64,000 nucleotides of DNA, from positions 6,365,967-6,429,966 of the forward strand of contig CM060113.1 in NCBI GenBank assembly GCA_030522415.1, read 5' to 3'. Made by a program: the position numbers and the translations under genes. The stretch is from Channallabes apus (lineage: Eukaryota > Chordata > Actinopteri > Siluriformes > Clariidae). The notes below the pieces were generated by a model. It had not been told where the DNA came from. It made no database searches and saw nothing but the letters and a program-made list of their open reading frames with translations. Positions 61,475-64,000 of the stretch are shown one piece after another (within the stretch, counting starts at the first letter, position 1; the number at the start of each line of letters is the position of its first letter).

Positions 61475-62865
61475 GCTAATTAAGTCAACTTCAGTTTCAC
61501 TATAGAATACAAACAAGGGAACACTCACTTATTTGCATGTATTTGTAAGACGATTTCTACTTGAACTTGTTTTAATTTTGATTTATGTGCTTACAGTTCT
61601 AACAAATACACATCATATGGAAATGAACAAAGGACAAAAAAAGCACAGCCACGGTTCTATCAGGAAGTGGACGATGTGTTTTAACGATGCATTCTGGTCA
61701 TGTCTCCACCTCGGCTGCTAGGAGACACCACGCTATGCGCAGGGAACATCGGAGTGAACATATTGTGTTTGTGTGCACAGTTAATGAGTGTTTTTGAGCT
61801 TTCATGAATTGAAATGAATCTCGTTCACCACTTAAGATACAAATCTAATCATTGCTCCCAAGCCAACCCCATTTTTCTGTTCCACAACACATGCGTTCTG
61901 TTTTAAACAATAAAGTTATTTTACAGATTTCTGAAGTGGTTTATAAGGATATTATACCGCAGCACTGTTAAATCCTCAATTCTGATTGGACTAAAGGTTC
62001 AGAGAAAATCACAGCTTCATATTTCTGCACTCGTCTAACATCTAAAGTGACGGAGAGGTTTTTATAAAAACATTTTTTTGGAAGGAGTCTCCAGTGTGAG
62101 AGCTCGGTAACAAATTAAGATAATAATTATTCTAGTTACAATAAAATAAGTCATAACATTTCTCATGGATGCTCCACAACATTAAATGTAAATGGATAAA
62201 AAGTATGACGTGACATGAATAAGTATGATGTTCCAGGAAGTAATAAAAATTCATTGTGGAAATAAGTCTGCCCTGCATCAGACCACTCCATCATTGATTA
62301 CTGTCCTTAAATGGTTTTTGTTACCTGTATAATGAGAAAATCTATAGAATTATCCTGGTTTAATGTTGCTAAGTAAATCAGAGCAACAGAAATGAACTGA
62401 AGCATCACAACTTTGTCCCCAGACGGACCAATCTGTTGTTTTCTTGCTTGTTTCAATTAAATTCATCTTCAGTGTTGTTAGGGTTTCAGCTTTGCACAGG
62501 ACTTGTCGCTGTTTTGCAGAGCCTTATGGGTGACAGATGTCACTGTTTTGGTCGCGCCGCACTCATGTGACCGTGATCCGCGACGTCTGGAATCTGCCTT
62601 TACATACTAACTAGGACCATCTTGTTTGAATCAGTTTCGAAACTGTCATAATCATAGTCTTGTAACAACACTATAAATACATCATGGAGGCCTTGAGCTT
62701 ATAACTGAAAAATACTAATCTTCCATGGTATTAGTGCAGATATTGTATTTAAATAAGCAGACAGGATGCTGAGTAATGAGCATAATTCTAGTATTTTTAA
62801 GCTTCTTAATTCACATCTCTTGTAAAGAAGAGAGACGGTTTAGTCAGCTTTAAGTACAAAGTGTC
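61475..62865. other. Intergenic, nothing recognised
   Basis: AT-rich DNA without a recognisable gene or repeat. Confidence 0.45.
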
Positions 62866-62874
62866 AGCTTGAAA

Positions 62875-63170
62875 AAAAAAATCCCTTTAACTTAAAACAG
62901 TCAGTTATTTGAGTCACAATTAATTAAAAACAGACAACATTAAAATAAAGTCATCAAGTCAGCTTTAAATAAGGAGAATCAGCTTTACAGTACGTCTGTT
63001 AAAATAAAAAGAATCAATGTTAGTGAAAATGTGTGACCTTTAATTTTAAAAAAGATCCCTTTAACTTACAACAGTCAGTTATTAATGAATCACATTTAAT
63101 TAAAAACAGACAACATTAAAAAAAAGACATCTTTAATTTAAAAAATAATCAACTTTAAATTGAGAGATTC
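62875..63170 (+). repeat. Imperfect tandem duplication, period ~174 bp
   Basis: CCCTTTAACTTA.AACAGTCAG at 62883 recurs at about 63057, and AATTAAAAACAGACAACATTA at about 62922 recurs near 63100. Confidence 0.85.
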
Positions 63171-63584
63171 AGCTTTTAATACAAATAAAAACATCGGTTT
63201 TAATCATGATAGTCTTTGGGAAAAAAAGAGACAACTATAAAATAAAGGGTCAGAATCGACACATTTGCACATGATATCACGTCGTCTGTGTTGCCTGCAG
63301 ATGAAGGTCAGGAAGTGACCGTCAGAACCGTTGTTACATATTATTTGCGTATGTTAATATTAAAAAAATACTTTATTATTATTATTATTATTATTTTTTA
63401 AACCTATGTAAATGCTGATATTGTTCGTTTGCAGTCTGTGGCCAGTAACTGAACAGTACATAGTGACTATAACTAACACTAGCTAACTCCTGAGTGTGTG
63501 CAGGGTGCAGTGTTATTCGTACAAGTGATTAAAATTGTGTTGTTGTTGTTTTTTTCTATAGGCTGCTCTTGTGCACTAAAAAAC

Positions 63585-63850
63585 GTAATAAGTAAAATTT
63601 ACTAAATTTTTATTTTGCAAGTTTTTGCACGCAGGTTTTTACAATAAATTTTACACTTGTGAAAATGAGTAAAATGTGCTTAAGGAAGTTGAGTAAAACT
63701 AAAAGTAAATAATTACATATAACATGGCCTCTTTAAATTATGTTAAGTAGAATTTACTTACTGATCTGATGTAATTAATTGATATAATTAAGTAAAACTA
63801 TTTTCTCTTTTAAGTAAATTTTACTTGTTTTATTCAGTCAATGTTAATTA
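63585..63850. repeat. Repeats of the palindrome AAGTAAAATTTACTT
   Basis: AAGTAAAATTTACT (63592), GTAGAATTTACTTA (63748) and AAGTAAATTTTACTTG (63812), with many AGTAAAA pieces between. It may be a terminal region of an unrecognised DNA element that runs toward the window end. Confidence 0.45.
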
Positions 63851-64000
63851 TTTTAAATAAATAAAACGAGTCACTGTTACAATACAACAAAACAATAATG
63901 TGACAAAAATAACTTCATTTAAAGGAATTAACATGCATGTATATAAACAAGATCAATGCTTAATATTTAAATGGCTCAAGCAGCAGTTAAGTGCAATGAC

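Overview
This is vertebrate nuclear DNA, almost certainly from a teleost fish. It holds multi-exon genes with GT-AG introns, Tc1/mariner fossils, a teleost-type tRNA-derived SINE with an (AATG)n tail, and dense minisatellites. The SINE family resembles those abundant in catfishes and other ostariophysans, but that placement is only an impression.

Two protein genes are clear, both on the + strand. The first (12604-35170, 10 coding exons, 777 codons) is read as simc1. Its N terminus is rich in SUMO-interacting motifs, and a helical C-terminal region is spread over eight small exons. The second (41723-48194, 11 coding exons, 558 codons) is cnot6, the CCR4-type deadenylase with leucine-rich repeats and an exonuclease/endonuclease/phosphatase-fold nuclease domain. 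It has a 2.7 kb 3' UTR ending at an AATAAA near 50892. SIMC1 and CNOT6 both lie on human 5q35, which supports the first call. A tRNA-Ala(TGC) gene lies head-to-head about 530 bp upstream of the simc1 start codon.

Layout: 1-941 is the 3' end of a chromodomain Ty3/gypsy element with its LTR. 954-3196 is a 15-bp minisatellite. 3.2-12 kb is gene-free and full of transposon remnants: mariner, a 1.9 kb TIR element with an exon-like segment, SINE and LINE tails, and a local duplication. Intron 1 of simc1 (12733-27737, 15 kb) carries an antisense, defective endogenous retrovirus with a tRNA-Ser primer binding site. Both gag and env are split by young SINEs, and the retrovirus is flanked by two related minisatellites. 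The intron ends in a 2.5 kb, roughly 32-bp minisatellite that runs into the exon 2 acceptor. A short LINE lies between the genes. 51-64 kb has no recognised gene, only SINEs, Tc1/mariner fossils, microsatellites and one unexplained, possibly conserved, stretch.

The most striking feature is the intron 1 minisatellite. Each unit holds TACTAAC, a pyrimidine tract and an AG, so it looks like a reiterated 3' splice site, and the real exon 2 acceptor reads as its last, degenerate unit. Exon 3 is likewise preceded by a (TCTAA)n tract rich in branch-point-like motifs.
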